From Pardosa pseudoannulata (taxonomy: Eukaryota; Arthropoda; Arachnida; Araneae; Lycosidae), in NCBI GenBank assembly GCA_032207245.1, contig CM063498.1, positions 51,416,591-51,480,590 of the forward strand: a stretch of 64,000 bases of DNA. The letters are read 5' to 3'. The notes under the pieces are model-generated. The model ran no database searches. It saw only the letters and a list, made by a program, of their open reading frames with translations, and was not told where the DNA came from. Made by a program: the position numbers and the translations under genes. Of this stretch, positions 1 through 12,974 are shown in pieces. Position 1 is the first letter of the stretch. Each line of letters starts with the position of its first letter.

Positions 1-175
1 TACGTTAAGAATATTAATATTTACTACTGTGACGTAAAGATCATTTACAGAAAACTTGAAATACAAGCAATCCATTAACAGATTTCGTTTTAGATAATTT
101 AAAATACAAGACGAAGTGACTTCAAAATGATGGATACCCAGTCACCTTAAGTTTAGATTAAAATAATGAATTAGG

Positions 176-349
176 TTTGGTTTGGAGCACTACGATCTAC
201 TGTTTTGCACACGAGGGCTAACGAGACCAGGACCTACTGTTTAAAGCCGATTCCGAGCGGCTACGAACATCCATGATATCAGCGGGATTCGAACCCATGA
301 ACTCTGGTTCCGATGGCCAGCATTCTAACCATTCGGCCATCGTTCAGCT
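176..349 (-). mobile_element. tRNA-derived SINE (family S1), full-length copy
   Basis: Read on the - strand this copy has a tRNA-like head with an A-box-like TGGCCGAATGG and a B-box-like GGATTCGAACC complement, a tRNA-unrelated body, and a tail of CCAAA-type units, seen on the + strand as TTTGGTTTGG. It is flanked by an 11-bp target-site duplication, AATGAATTAGG, at 165-175 and 350-360. That is the mark of LINE-assisted retroposition. The same family occurs about a dozen times in this window and does not code for protein. Confidence 0.88.
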
Positions 350-360
350 AATGAATTAGG

Positions 361-783
361 ATAAACTTATAGAATTTTATTTCAAAAATTATCAACTTAT
401 GTATATTAAAAAGATAACTAGAGAATGATGACTGTTTTTGATTTTTTCACATTAAGCACCATGATACAAATTTGTAAGAGCAGACTTATTTTGTTTAATG
501 ATACATATTGCTTTTTTATTGTTTAAATCCGTTTAATCGAAAGGGAGTGCCTATTATCTGGTCAGTCATCACCTTTCAATATACTCCCTGAGAGTTCTTT
601 CAAATAATCGGTATCTAGAGGAAGGGTATTCCTATCACAGCAATGCAATGTAGTAAGGTAAGGGGTAGCAGACTGAGAATAATAATGCATGAAAAGACCT
701 ATTTAAATCTGACCGCTCTTCAGACTTCGTGCCCTGTAAGTTTATATAGAGCGGAGATCAAAGTGATTTCGACCTTTCCTTCC
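361..783. other. no recognisable feature
   Basis: AT-rich sequence without a convincing gene or repeat boundary. An open frame crossing it from 643 continues through the next SINE copy and looks fortuitous. Confidence 0.5.
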
Positions 784-896
784 GATAATGCGCCGATCGT
801 CGGTACCGGAGTTCATGGGTTCGAATCCCACTATGGCATGGATGTTCGTAGCCCTCGTGTGCAAAACAGTAGAACGAAGCTCTTCAAACCAAACCT
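784..896 (+). mobile_element. S1 SINE, internally deleted copy
   Basis: The B-box region (GGTTCGAATCCC) and the 3' part ending in CAAACCAAACC are clear. The copy jumps from the segment after the B box directly to the CCCTCGTGT part of the tail, so about 40 bp of the body are missing compared with the copies at 25941 and 60905. The A-box end is degraded. Confidence 0.7.
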
Positions 897-932
897 CCTG
901 ATAATACCGGCAAGCATATTTCACAAGAAAAA

Positions 933-2105
933 GGGTTCAGATAAATTGACGTTTGACCATTCTATAGTCCATGTAAAATCTATTGGCGCTTCAAGGTCAC
1001 ACTTTCTCGTTTCCCCAGTCATCGGTTACTATGGTAGCGACCAAGAAACATGTGCATTCACACTTATTTTCAGCGCTTCAGTTGAGGATTTGATTCCAAT
1101 ATGTTCTTGCTTTTCTTTCTTCTCGTAGATATTTATTTTGCTTTTATCTGATATTACACTCTCATTTTTCATCTTTTAATTCATTGTTTTATTTAAATTT
1201 TTCTTCATATTTATTTTTAATTTTTATTATTAATTTTTTACTTTATAAAATATTTCCTGTAATGGCTAGTTTTGATGTTAGAAAGCAGTCCAAAATACTG
1301 ATATTTAACGTATACAGGTACTTGAAAGGTCTTGTAGAATCCAATCCAGTTGCTACAGTTTTGGAATTGTTTTCGCAAACTGAACAAGCAACTGTTGATG
1401 CCCGTGGTATTTCTAAAAGAATTTGTGCCGATTCAGAACTGCGACAATATTAAAAAAAATTTTCACATAAAAGGCGCGTAACAGAATTAGATGATTTAGA
1501 CAAAAGTGTCACCTTTTCTGCCTTTAAAATGCCGTTTGACTAAAAAACAGGAAATATTTTTTATTTAGTTTTTAAAGCTTTTTTAATACAGTTTTTTAAC
1601 AAATTAAGAATTATAAGCAAAGTTAAAATTTTCAGTTGTGCATAAAAACTATTTACATAAAGAAAAGTTTAACAATATTTATAAAAAGGTTATAATAAAT
1701 CATAGATGTTCTTGTAAAAATACAAAAATTTATTTTAATTTAGAATTCTTACTAAAACATTAGGAATCTGTACCTTCTATAGAAATTTTCACTTTCTAAA
1801 AATGTGTCAACATACCATAAATCATTAAATACATAATAAAATTATACAAAATATTGTTATTGCATTAAGACCTCTTTCAATTCTTGTAAAATAATAAAAT
1901 AATTAATACAGTGCAATTTTGGAATAGAAAGTTTACCTCCCCACACGATGCATGACACCCCTTAACACAGTGGGAAAAAAGAGTAAAGTCTTTCCCCAAC
2001 TGTCGTTACCATAGTTACAGTTGGTCATCGGGGAAAAATCAGTGACCTTGAAGTGCCTATTGAGTTTACACCGAGTATAATGTAATGGGTCTAAACCAAG
2101 AACCC
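933..2105. mobile_element. DNA transposon remnant with ~110-bp inverted ends
   Basis: The first ~110 bp, read inward from GGGTTC at 933, align by eye with the reverse complement of the last ~110 bp ending near 2105. Shared blocks include CTTCAAGGTCAC and CTATGGTARCGAC. The element carries a broken helix-turn-helix-like coding segment between its ends. I could not define a target-site duplication, so the exact edges and the superfamily remain open. Confidence 0.5.
1262..1543 (+). pseudogene. N-terminal helix-turn-helix fragment of a DDE-type transposase
   Basis: From the ATG at 1262 the reading (MASFDVRKQSK...) resembles the N-terminal DNA-binding part of IS630/Tc1-like transposases in arthropod genomes: a helix-turn-helix around residues 35-55 (QATVDARGISKRI), then a basic linker and an acidic-aromatic stretch. 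A stop occurs at 1451-1453, and the linker (RRVTELDDLDKS) continues in another frame to a stop at 1541. There is no catalytic DDE domain. It lies inside the inverted-end element at 933-2105, so it is most likely the relic of that element's transposase. Family assignment is from memory of the pattern only. Confidence 0.45.
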
Positions 2106-2541
2106 CCACCCCTTTGGAGTAGCCCTGGTAAATCACCTGTGGAGGAAGCCTTAAGAACCCCCTTCTAATACAGTTTTTTTAAAGCGACAGAGGAAAACTG
2201 AGAAATGAGGATTTTTTGAGAGGCTGGAGGTGCGAGGTCATTTTGATGACTGCAGCGATAGCATCAGCGTCTGTCTGAATTCAAATATTCAAGTTCCTAT
2301 ATATGAGTATTACTAAATATTGACAATTTCTTATAACATTTTATATGCAAGCACTAGTTTCTCCAGTACTTGCCGCCAGAGATTGTTTGTCATGTCAATT
2401 TTGTACATAGTTCCTTGTAAAGGATTGTAAAAAGCTGATTAAAGGTTTTTAGCAAAGTTAATTTTGACACTGAGTTTTGTATCTTGTAGTCTAGATGTAG
2501 AGTACTGTATTCATTCATTAATTATTACGTTTTCCTTGCAG
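2106..2541. other. intron or intergenic sequence upstream of the TRAF-like exon
   Basis: No additional exon is recognisable. The final bases carry the acceptor signal (pyrimidine run TTTTCCTTGCAG) of the following exon. Confidence 0.4.
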
Positions 2542-3631
2542 GAAGTTCATTCGCTTTGGGGCAGTCTTGATGAAAGTGATTATATATCTACACGAATTCC
2601 TCCCACCAAGATTTGCTGCTTTAGGTGTTGCTGAAAACCACCTTGTTGCTCGCTACGAATGGCCAGTATCAAATCTTCAAGAGAAGATCCAGCAAGTCAG
2701 GGAGGGGAGAGTGCCCTATATCGACAGTGAGAAATTTTACATCTCCAACAACGGTTACAGAATGATGCTCAGGCTTTATCCGGAAAAAGCAGCAGGATTT
2801 GTCGGTCTGTATGCCGTGCTGACGAAAGGGGCTTACGACGACGAGCAGCGTTGGCCCTTTTCTCATACATATAGACTAGAAGTGGTGTCGAAAGAAAGCA
2901 AAACTATAGGTCGCACGACTTACCCAGGAACTCCCGGAAGTGGGTGTCCAGATATTGCTTTCCAGAAGCCAGACAGGGAACTCGCAGAATGGAGCTGTGG
3001 GGAAGGGCACATGGTAGCACACGAAACGCTTTTCAAAAGGGGTTATATTGACGATAAGGGAACTGTAAGATTTGCGGTGACTGTCTTCTTACAAGAACTT
3101 GCTCCTCCTGTTGCCGCTATCGGATTCGACCGCGGTGCCGTCGTATCAAAATATTCTTGGGTCATCAAGGACGTATCATCTTGTGTAGAACTGTTACAGA
3201 CACGGGAGAAGAGTAGACTGGAAAGTTCCATCTTCTACAGTGAGAACCAAGGTTACGCGATGCGGCTGTCTCTGTCACTGGGACGGCTGCCGAACTATCG
3301 AAATTCCGTCGTGTTGACGGAGAAGGAGGAAACCCAAGTTGTAGGTCTATACTGGACACTTCATTCTGGACAGCATGATGACGTCGTGAGGTGGCCATTC
3401 GCATCCACCGTTTCACTCGTGCTGGTGGACAGGACTGGGCAAGGTCGAAACCTGGAGAAGGTAATCGATCCGATACACAGCAAATGTCCGAGAGAGGCTT
3501 TTGAAAAGCCCAAAGGAGCACATAACGAAAATTCGTGCGGGTTTGCAGCTCTTGTGACGCTGAACACGCTCATGGCTGCTTACGTGTACGAAGATATTCT
3601 TCATATCCGAATTAACATTTTACACAACTGA
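2542..3631 (+). CDS. TRAF-like protein, terminal exon with tandem MATH domains
   Basis: Terminal coding exon of a protein with TRAF-type MATH domains, beta-sandwich modules that in TRAF adaptors bind receptor tails or partner proteins in the cytoplasm. The acceptor AG is at 2540-2541; one base completes a codon and the frame then runs from 2543 to the TGA at 3629-3631, so the ATG at 2570 is probably not the real start. Two MATH domains are visible. Each has an aromatic-rich start (ARYEW, SKYSW), a GY...RL.L strand (GYRMMLRLY, GYAMRLSLSL), a GLY..L..G..DD..RWPF core, a CP..F.KP segment and a C-terminal strand (TVRFAVTVFL, ILHIRINIL). The exon opens with FGAVLMKVIIYL, which aligns with the end of a MATH repeat, so at least one more repeat should precede it. 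No RING or TRAF zinc finger is present here, and no orthologue can be named. Confidence 0.85.
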
Positions 3632-4019
3632 TTAAATACTTAGCCTGTGTTCAGAAAAAAGTAACAGAACAGTTGTTAGTCTGTGTATATATTGTAAATA
3701 TTGAAGTTTATTTAAGCTTGCTTTTTATTCTTTCTTGAATAGAAAGATTTTACTTTAACAATTACATCTTTTAAGCTCCAGCCGCAACTGATTCATCCAA
3801 TTTTTATTTCCCTGGAAATAATCATTCGTAAAACTGAGTCTTTCAAGCATTTCATTGTATAAACTCATAAAATATTTTTAGAATGCTTTCATCAGATCCG
3901 TTATCATTTGAAAGTTTGAAAAATCGACAAATTTATCAATATTTTCAACTTCTACTATAGATTTAAAAAAATTACTTAGAAAAATCTAATGATTCCTGTA
4001 AATATAATAATATTTAGGC
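3632..4019 (+). other. probable 3' UTR and downstream flank of the TRAF-like gene
   Basis: AT-rich sequence after the stop codon. ATTAAA begins at the last base of the stop codon and is too close to act as the obvious poly(A) signal. No AATAAA is evident in the next few hundred bases. Confidence 0.35.
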
Positions 4020-4239
4020 TTTTAAAGTATTAACAGAAATATGAAGGAAATATGAAAATAAATATAATGTTAATCAATTATTCTTCCCTAAATTTATTGT
4101 ATTACCACGTCTTTCACAAATACACAATTAATTAACACTTTTTCAAAAATTTGTAAATGGGTAAATATGATACTCGGTTAACCGTGAAGTAAATCGTGAA
4201 ATGAAGATTATTTGGCTTTGTAGAAAATATTTAACTTTA

Positions 4240-5193
4240 AGGTATCCGTCTATGTTAGGATAACTTTTTTCTTTAATCGTAGAAACTAATTCCTGTTTTT
4301 ACATTTTTAGATTTATTTTTTATATTATAATAGATAATTGCGCTTAAAAATTTATTCCTGGAGAAATTTTTATAAAATTTCTAATAAATGAAGAAAATTT
4401 ACTAAAAAAATCGGGGTTTTTTCAAAAGGTCTAATTTTTTAATAAATTATTTCAATATTTTTTGATGTAACACATTTCTTATACACTGGACTAGTGAATC
4501 GCCGAAAATCTTTGCTTAATTTACATTTGGTAAAAAAGTTTGGTCCTTCAAAATCATACACATTGAATTTTTAACGAATTTTCATTACATTTATATCTTC
4601 ATTACCTTTATATCTAACTATGAGTGTAACATCATTACACATTATCCAAATTTAAAGCTTTTAGATCATTCACTGGTAAATACTACCAAAAGTATTCATA
4701 ATAATTTTCAACAAAATATTTTAAGAACATTTTGAGAAATCACATTTCAAGTTTCAGCATTTTATTAAAAATACCGTTCTGAGAAAAACGCATTTGAAGT
4801 GTATGAAAGCAACTTTAACTATTAAAAAAATAAAATACATGTTTAAAATTTCCCCCACTTTCTTGCTTCAAAACTTTCTAATTGCCAAGTTGCTAATTAT
4901 TAAAAATACTAGAAAAATGCTTAAACTAATCGTCATGAAAATTAAAAAAGTTTTGTCCAAAAAATGTTTTTTAAAAGGCTTTAAATTCACAACTTCCGGT
5001 TCCGAAGTCGTTACTTCCGTTTTGTTTTGACAGCTGTCACTGATGTTTAAACAGGTGGAACTTTTCTTTAAAAAGCCGTAGAGACAAGACAAAAACAGAA
5101 TCAGAAGCCTAAAAATTGAAATTTTACAATAGAGAAATAAAAAAATTATGTTTTTTTGGCAAAAAATGACGTTTTCAACGTTGACGAATACCA
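4240..5193 (+). mobile_element. TA-flanked non-autonomous DNA transposon (family M1), copy 1
   Basis: The element begins AGGTATCCGTCTATGTT and ends with the imperfect inverse (GACGAATACCA). It is flanked by TA at 4238-4239 and 5194-5195, as in Tc1/mariner-type insertion. The paralogous repeat units near 7405 and 8445 read straight through the site (ACTTTAAAAATTAAA), giving an empty site. A second copy lies in the opposite orientation at 18832-19772. The conserved-looking open frames inside are lysine- and isoleucine-rich AT translation and carry no recognisable domain. Confidence 0.82.
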
Positions 5194-5532
5194 TAAAAAT
5201 AAAAAAATTATTTCCTTACATTTATCTGTAATTCTATTTCTTGTCATAGAAATAGATAGAAGAAATAGGTCTTTTTAAAGCTACTTGTTTTTATCTTTTT
5301 TTCCTAAATAAACAAATTGTTTGTGGTGCTTAGTATAATAATTTATGAGAGCGTTGGTCAGATAAGAGTTCATTAGGGCATTTAAAAAAAATTAGGGCTA
5401 TTTATTAATTTGTAAAAGAAAGAGTTCTAACTCTAGAATGCAATCCTGTTTTTGCTATAGCTCTGTCTGAAAGATTGCTTTTTAAAATGTAATTTTAAAG
5501 CAATGAAATACAAGTAATAGATACGCTTTTAT

Positions 5533-6076
5533 TTAACACTTCAGCGGACAGTGGCTTCATAGCAAAACCTCGTGACAAACATTTTTTCCTCTATTTTTTT
5601 TTAAATATGAATGGCTTTTTCGGTTTTTTATGTTTTTGGCATTTAAAGCTTACAATAAATGATAGTACTACATTTAATTTATTTTTTCTTTTGAAATATA
5701 TGCATTTAAACTTGCTGTACCTGGAAAGTTAGTAATTCGATTTTTTCATTTATGACCCCAAACAAAAATATATATTCAAACAACACTTATTATTAAACTA
5801 TTTATTTATTATACTTTTTAAGAACACTTATTTATTGTTCTTCCAATACAATTAAAATTTTAAAAAGTATTATGTTCACGCTGTACTAGGGGATGGGTTT
5901 GTTAGTTACCCCCCCCCCCCTCAATTCCTCCTACAGTGTTCTCCAATGCAAACCCGTTTAAGGATTGTAAAGAAAAGTTTTAATACATTTTGCATTTGTA
6001 AGGTTCATAGGTAATATTTATAAACTAATTTCATTAAATTCCAAAGAGTTTAGGTAGGTGACCTTTAAAGGGTTAA
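5533..6076 (+). mobile_element. TTAA-flanked (piggyBac-type) non-autonomous element P1
   Basis: TTAA at 5533-5536 begins TTAACACTTCAGCGGACAG, and the right end is CCTTTAAAGGG followed by TTAA (6073-6076). The homologous repeat unit at 7749-7752 has a single uninterrupted TTAA joining the same left and right flanks, which shows insertion into TTAA. The terminal inverted repeats are weak. Part of the right half was later copied in the 643-bp duplication. There is a poly-C run near 5911-5921. Confidence 0.7.
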
Positions 6077-8815
6077 GAAGAATAATTTATTGCTCATTAA
6101 AGTTGTAAGCAATTTATTATTTTAATATTAAAAAGTCTCCAAGATTTATGGATAGAGTTTCATGGTTAATCTATTACAACTATTGAGTTTCACTAAGTAA
6201 AACATTTTGAAAACTATAAATAACTCATAACAAAGGCATTACTGCCATTTGTTTTAGGTTTCAAGCGGTAAAAGATCTTAAGGTAAAATTATTCAGAGGT
6301 AACATGATCATTAACTGAATGAATCGTGTAATATTTCATATCTGACTGAACGATGTATAGTTAGTTATTATTAAATTTTTTTGAATTATTTATATACAAA
6401 TAAAATTTAACTCACATACACGTACACGTAACACATACACGTTTTATTAAAATTATTAATTGTAATATGTACCTATACTTTAATTATTTGTTTTAGCTGG
6501 ATTAGTTTTCCCTTATTTTTATGCTGTACAAGGGGATGGGTTTGTTAGTTACCCCCTCCCCCCCTCAATTCCTCCTACGGTGTCCTCTAATACAAACCCC
6601 TCTAAGGATTGTAAAGAAAAATTTTAATACATTTTTCGTTTATAAGGTTCATAGGTAATATTTATAAACTAATTTCATTAAATTTCAAAGAGTTTATGTA
6701 GGTGACCTTTAAAGGGTTAAGAAGAATAATATATTGCCCATTAAAGTTGTTTACAGCTGTTAGCAGTTTATTAGTTTAATTTCAAAACGTCTCCAAGATT
6801 TATGGATGATGTTTAATGTATTACAACTATTGAGTTTCACTAAGTAAAGCATTTTGAAAACTATAAATAACTCATAACAAAGGCATTACTGTCGATTTTT
6901 TTAGGTTTCAAACGGTAAAAGATCTTAAAGTAAAATTATTTAGAGGTAACTTGATCATTAACTCAATGTATCGTGTAATATTTCATATCTGACTGAACGA
7001 TATATAGTGAGTTATTTTTAAATTCTTTTTGAATTATTTATATACAAATAAAGTTTAACTCACATTTTGACACACACATACACGTATTATTAAAATTATT
7101 AACTTTAATATTTACCTATATTTTAATTATTTGTTTTTACTGGATTATTTCATCTTATAATTAAAGTATTTCAACTTATATAAATTATATTATTTTTATT
7201 ACGAAATATTCTTTACATGTTAAATATGAAAACAATTATAATGTTAATCATTCTTCCCTAAATTTACTGTATTACCACATCTTTTACAATACACAATTAA
7301 TTAACACCTTTTCAAAAATTTGTAAATGGGTATATATAAGTCTTGGTTAACCGGAAAGTCAATCGTGAAATAAAGATCATTTGGCTCCGTGAAAAATATT
7401 TTTATACTTTAAAAATTAAAAAATGAATTTTGCAAATTTATCTGTAATTATAGTTTTTGTTATAGAAATAGATAGCAGAAATAGGTATTTTTAAACCTAC
7501 TTGTTTTTACCTTCATTTCTAAATAAACAAATTATTTGTAGTCATTAGTATAATCATTTAAGAGAGCGCTGGTCAGATAAGAGTTAATTAGGACATTTAA
7601 AAAAATTTTAGGACTATTTATTAATTTGTAAAAGAAAGAGTTCTAACTCTAGAATGCTATTCTGTTGTTGGTATAGCTTTGTCCGAAAGATTGCTTTTTT
7701 AAAATGTAATTTTAAAGCAGTGAAATACAAGTAATACATATGCTTTTTTTAAGAAGAATAATTTATTGCCCATTAAAGTTGTTTACAGCTGTTGACAGTT
7801 TATTATTTTAATTTCAAAATATCTCCAAGTTTCATCGTTAACGTATTACAACTACTGAGTTTCACTAAGTAAAGCAGTTTGAAAACTATAAATAACTTAT
7901 AACAAAAGCATTACTGTCAATTTTTTTTTGGTTTCAAGCGGTAAAAGATCTTAAAGTAAAATTATTTAGAGGTAACTTGATCATTAACTCAATGAATCGT
8001 GTAATATTTCATATCTGACTGAACGATGTATAGTTAGTTATTTTTAAATTCTTTTTGAATTATTTATATACAAATAAAGTTTAACTCTCATTTTGACAAA
8101 CACATACACGTATTATTAAAATTATTAACTTTAATATTTACCTATACTTTAATAATTTGTTTTAACTGGATTATTTTCCCCTTTTAATTAAAGTATTTCA
8201 ACTTATGTAAATTATCTTATTTTTATCACGAAATATTCTTTACATGTTAAATATGAAAATAAATATGAAAATAATTATAATGTTAATTATTCTTCCCTAA
8301 ATTTACTGTATTACCACATCTTTTACAATACACAATTAATTAACACCTTTTCAAAAATTTGTAAATGGGTATATATAAGTCTTGGTTAACCGGAAAGTCA
8401 ATCGTGAAATAAAGATCGTTTGGCTCCGTGAAAAATATTTTTATACTTTAAAAATTAAAAAAATGAATTTTGCAAATTTATCTGTAATTATAGTTTTTGT
8501 TATAGAAATAGATAGCAGAAATAGGTCTTTTTAAAGCTACTTGTTTTTACCTTCATTTATAAATAAACAAATTGTTTGTAGTCATTAGTGTAATCATTTA
8601 AAAAAGCGCTGGTCAGATACGAATTAATTAGGACATTTAAAAAAGTTCAAATGGCATAAAATTAAATTTAAATACTCCATTTAAAAAATAATTCAGCAAT
8701 TTACATCATAAATAAATTTGTTAATTTATAAAATCAGATTGGTCTGTGTATTTATCATAAAAGATGTCTTGTATTAAATAGTAACTAATTTCGTATATAA
8801 GAAAATATGCATAGT

Positions 8816-9380
8816 TTATTTCAAATGCTTTTATTTTTTTCCAATAACTTCTAACACTTGTAAGAAGTTGCTGGTTCGAACAAATCTAAATCAGTATTTA
8901 ATCATTTATGAGCGTGTAAAATTTCATCCTGCACTTTTTTTATTAGTCATCATTCACACCATACTGAAATTGTCTAAAACTTATTTGATTAATCTATGCA
9001 AGAGCAATATGAAAGGCTTTTATGCCTTCGTTTCAAAATAAGTACTAATTTATTAAAATTCGAATGCCTTTGTAAAATGTACAAACTAAGTCGAAGGAAA
9101 CGTCAAGATTAATTTTAATTCTGGTTTTATTAATTTATTGCCATCAATGCTGAATAATTTCTTTTGCAATATACATAACTTCGATTGCATATGAATTTAC
9201 CATTATTACTTTTTACTTATTATTATTTCAAATGCTTTTATTTTATTCCAATAACTTCTAACACTTGTAAGAAGTTGCTGGTTCGAACAAATCTAAATCA
9301 GTATTCAATAATTTATGAGCTTGTAAAATTTCTTCCTGCACTTTTTTTATTAGTCATCATTCACACCAGATTGAAATTGT
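8816..9380 (+). repeat. direct repeat of ~158 bp (8816-8974 and 9223-9380)
   Basis: Two near-identical copies lie 407 bp apart, sharing for example CTTGTAAGAAGTTGCTGG. The sequence between them shows no gene. The origin is unknown; a local duplication or the two ends of an unrecognised element are both possible. Confidence 0.75.
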
Positions 9381-10004
9381 GATAATTGTCGTAATTGGTT
9401 CACCTTGCATCATGTGGCAAACAGAAAAATAACAGGTAAAAGTATAATGCACCAGTTTTTCAAGGCATTTTTGAATCATACAATTCTTACACATCACAAT
9501 TAATTTAATTTCGATTATGCACTGCTAGAGAGCTTACTAAGGATTTATATTTATAAATGGACGTTTCTATTAATTATTAAACGTGTATATCACGTATATT
9601 TAGCTTATCAAGGTATCTCTAAAAAGACGTCTTCAGATATTACTTTTCTAGTCTTCGTATCAATAAGACTTTTACTTATTTGGATTAAGCAATAACTCTA
9701 GTCAAAGTAATGGTAATGTTAGTCTCACAGGAATAGTACTTTGTTTTTAACCCCCTGTTGTAAAAACGTAAACAATAGTTCTCCAAACCAAACCAAACCA
9801 AAATAAAATAGAAGATTCTTAGTCTTAGTAAATTCACACTTAGTTTAAATAAATAATCCTTTACTATAAATACCCCAAAATTTTGCAAAATCTACATAAA
9901 AAAATTTGGTATCGAGCTTTTTTGTAGGAATTCAATACTTGATAAGGAAGATGATCGACAAGGTAATGAAGAGATGAATTGTTTCCTTTTGTTTCATCAA
10001 TTTC
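9381..10004 (+). other. non-coding stretch with a degraded S1 SINE tail at ~9751-9802
   Basis: Mostly featureless AT-rich sequence. At about 9751-9802 the pattern CTGTTGTAAAAA...TCTCCAAACCAAACC matches the 3' end of the S1 SINE in + orientation. The head is not visible. Confidence 0.45.
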
Positions 10005-10172
10005 GGGTTAGTTTGGAGCAGTGCGGTCTACTGTTTTGTTCGTCGAGAGCTAATGAGACTGCTAAAAGCCAGTTCCGAATGGCTACGAACATCCATGCCA
10101 GCAGTGGGACTTGAATTCACGAATCCCGATATTGAAGAGTGGTACCCTAACCATCAGGCCCACATTCAGCTT
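10005..10172 (-). mobile_element. S1 SINE, diverged copy
   Basis: Minus-strand copy with the tail reading TTAGTTTGGAGCA and a body with GCTAATGAGAC and CCGAATGGCTACGAACATCC. The B-box region is mutated (GGACTTGAATTCAC on the + strand), so this is an old copy. Confidence 0.75.
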
Positions 10173-10271
10173 TAATAATTTTGAAAAATGTACCTTATAT
10201 TCCTCCCTGAAGTAGTAAGATAAAATAGTATTGAGCTGCTCTACAGGGGATGGCTTCATATATTCGTTATT

Positions 10272-10447
10272 TTGTTTGGTTTGGATTGCTACGGTTTATT
10301 TTTTGCAATACGAAGGCTAATGAGACCGGGACCTAAAGCTTAAAGCCGATTCCGAACGGCTACGAACGTCCAAGCCACTGTGGGATTCAAACCCACAAAC
10401 TCCGGTACTGAAGGCCAGCACCCTAACCAATCTGCCATCGTTCGGCT
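10272..10447 (-). mobile_element. S1 SINE
   Basis: Minus-strand copy from the TTTGGTTTGG tail to GCCATCGTTCGGCT at the tRNA-like head. Similar T-rich sequence on both sides (TATTTTGTT, TATTTTTGTTA) is a likely target-site duplication. It sits about 100 bp from the previous SINE in the same orientation. Confidence 0.82.
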
Positions 10448-11526
10448 ATTTTTGTTAGGGTGGAAGAGTTGTTTTCTTGTGAGATAGGTATAGAAATAGG
10501 GCTTCATGTCTATCTTAAAAAGAAAAATCAGAAAAATTTCCAGAATTCACCCATCTGTGCGAGAATAAAGCCTGTCACCAAGGGATATCTAGCATTGGAA
10601 AACAGCAGCATTAGCTTTTCCACATTTGAAAACTATTTGAAAGCAATTTTTCTCTTTTAACAAATGTTTTTTGAAAATAACTTGAGCCGCATTTGGAAAT
10701 AGCTTTAAGTTAAAACTATTTTAATAATATACGTTGCAAAATTGCAAAAATTAGGACAACTAATTTTATTAGAAATATGTCTAACTTTACGTCACAAAAC
10801 AACGATGTCTAGTAACTTACCCAAGGTTGTGTAAGGAAGAATATTCTCATGAAAAATAGGATTATTATATATATAAAAGACATAACTGGAAAAGAAATAT
10901 TTTACAATCATTTTCAGTAAAAAAATAATAGATAGCAAAGGTGAATATCTGTATTATTTTATTTTCTATATTTTGAGCTGTCCACTAACAGCTACCTTCG
11001 AAAGACGAAAACGGCTGTTTAATTTTACCAGTGACCTAAATTCGGAGGCTTAATTTTATTTTCATTTTTCTATTTCATAAGTGAAGTCAATAATAACCCT
11101 TATAACGATTTATATTCTGGTGTGAATGAAACACTTTTAATGGTCAGTAACAATATCATACGAATAAAATGTAGATATCATTTTATTATGGTTGAATCAA
11201 GTGTCATTGAGATGTACATTTCTGTTTTAATTTTCATATTGTTCTGCTTGGCATTGAATAAAAACATTCTTTCAAAGCTGTTTTAACGCTTCATTTACTG
11301 TGTAGTAAAATGTGATAAATTGAATGACTAGAAGAAAAGTGGTACAGGGTCATAAAAAACTGAAGGTAAAAGTCTCTCCAGCTTCTGTAATTACATCAAT
11401 TTTTCGAATTTTGTTGGGATTTTTTAAGCAGTAGGATATACTTTATACTATATATCGAAAATCACTACATCATAAGTAACCTTATTGCAGTGTAGAAAAT
11501 TATAACCCATTTATATTTAACAAGAC
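10448..11526. other. no recognisable feature
   Basis: AT-rich sequence. The short open frame from 10460 begins at the SINE edge and shows no domain. Confidence 0.5.
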
Positions 11527-12016
<490 letters not shown>

Positions 12017-12280
12017 CTATAATTTTAACTGACAAAGTGGCAACATAAATACATGATGAGAACGCTTTTTGTATAGCTTTATAAATGCTTTGTTCTTCTA
12101 ATTTGTATTCTCATTTCATATTCTTCTGGTCTTTTGGGTGTACGGGAACGTTCAGGCCTGTTCAAACAATTGTTTTAACCGTGTATGGAAGTCGTAAACC
12201 TTCCACACCCAATCCATCTTTCTTCCTATCCGTTTTACATTTACTGGGCTTAATGGAGTTATAGTGTTTTGGTTCTGTTT

Positions 12281-12847
<567 letters not shown>

Positions 12848-12974
12848 ACCCTACAGACTTTATCCTGTTTTAACGCTGTAAATCCAAAAATTGTAAATTT
12901 ATTTTAATAAATTATAAATTGGATCGTGTAGATGGAAAAGTAAGGAAAAAATTATTTTTAAAATACTTGACGCC

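Larger units (their letters stand above)
4020..8640 (+). repeat. degenerate array of long direct repeats (~1.03 kb and 643 bp offsets)
   Basis: The segment with TTCTTCCCTAAATTTA recurs near 4085, 7250 and 8290. The segment AGAAGAATAATTTATTG recurs near 6077, 6720 and 7751. The segment GGGGATGGGTTTGTTAG begins near 5888 and 6531. This gives a unit of about 1.03 kb (6720 to 7751, 7250 to 8290) with an inner 643-bp duplication. The leftmost unit is interrupted by two insertions (4240-5193 and 5533-6076). Nothing in it looks protein-coding. Confidence 0.8.

Noticed and set aside
643..1128. 161-codon open frame
   Set aside because: It runs through an S1 SINE copy and the end of an inverted-end transposon, and has no recognisable domain.
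2669..3604. Several open frames on the - strand opposite the TRAF-like exon
   Set aside because: They are antisense shadows of a well-supported coding exon.
4794..5030. Open frame seen in both M1 copies
   Set aside because: Lys/Ile/Leu-rich AT translation with no domain. It appears in both copies only because the element is repeated.
6523..7160. Second complete TTAA element similar to P1
   Set aside because: Only the right part of P1 is present. It belongs to the 643-bp tandem duplication and is not an independent insertion.
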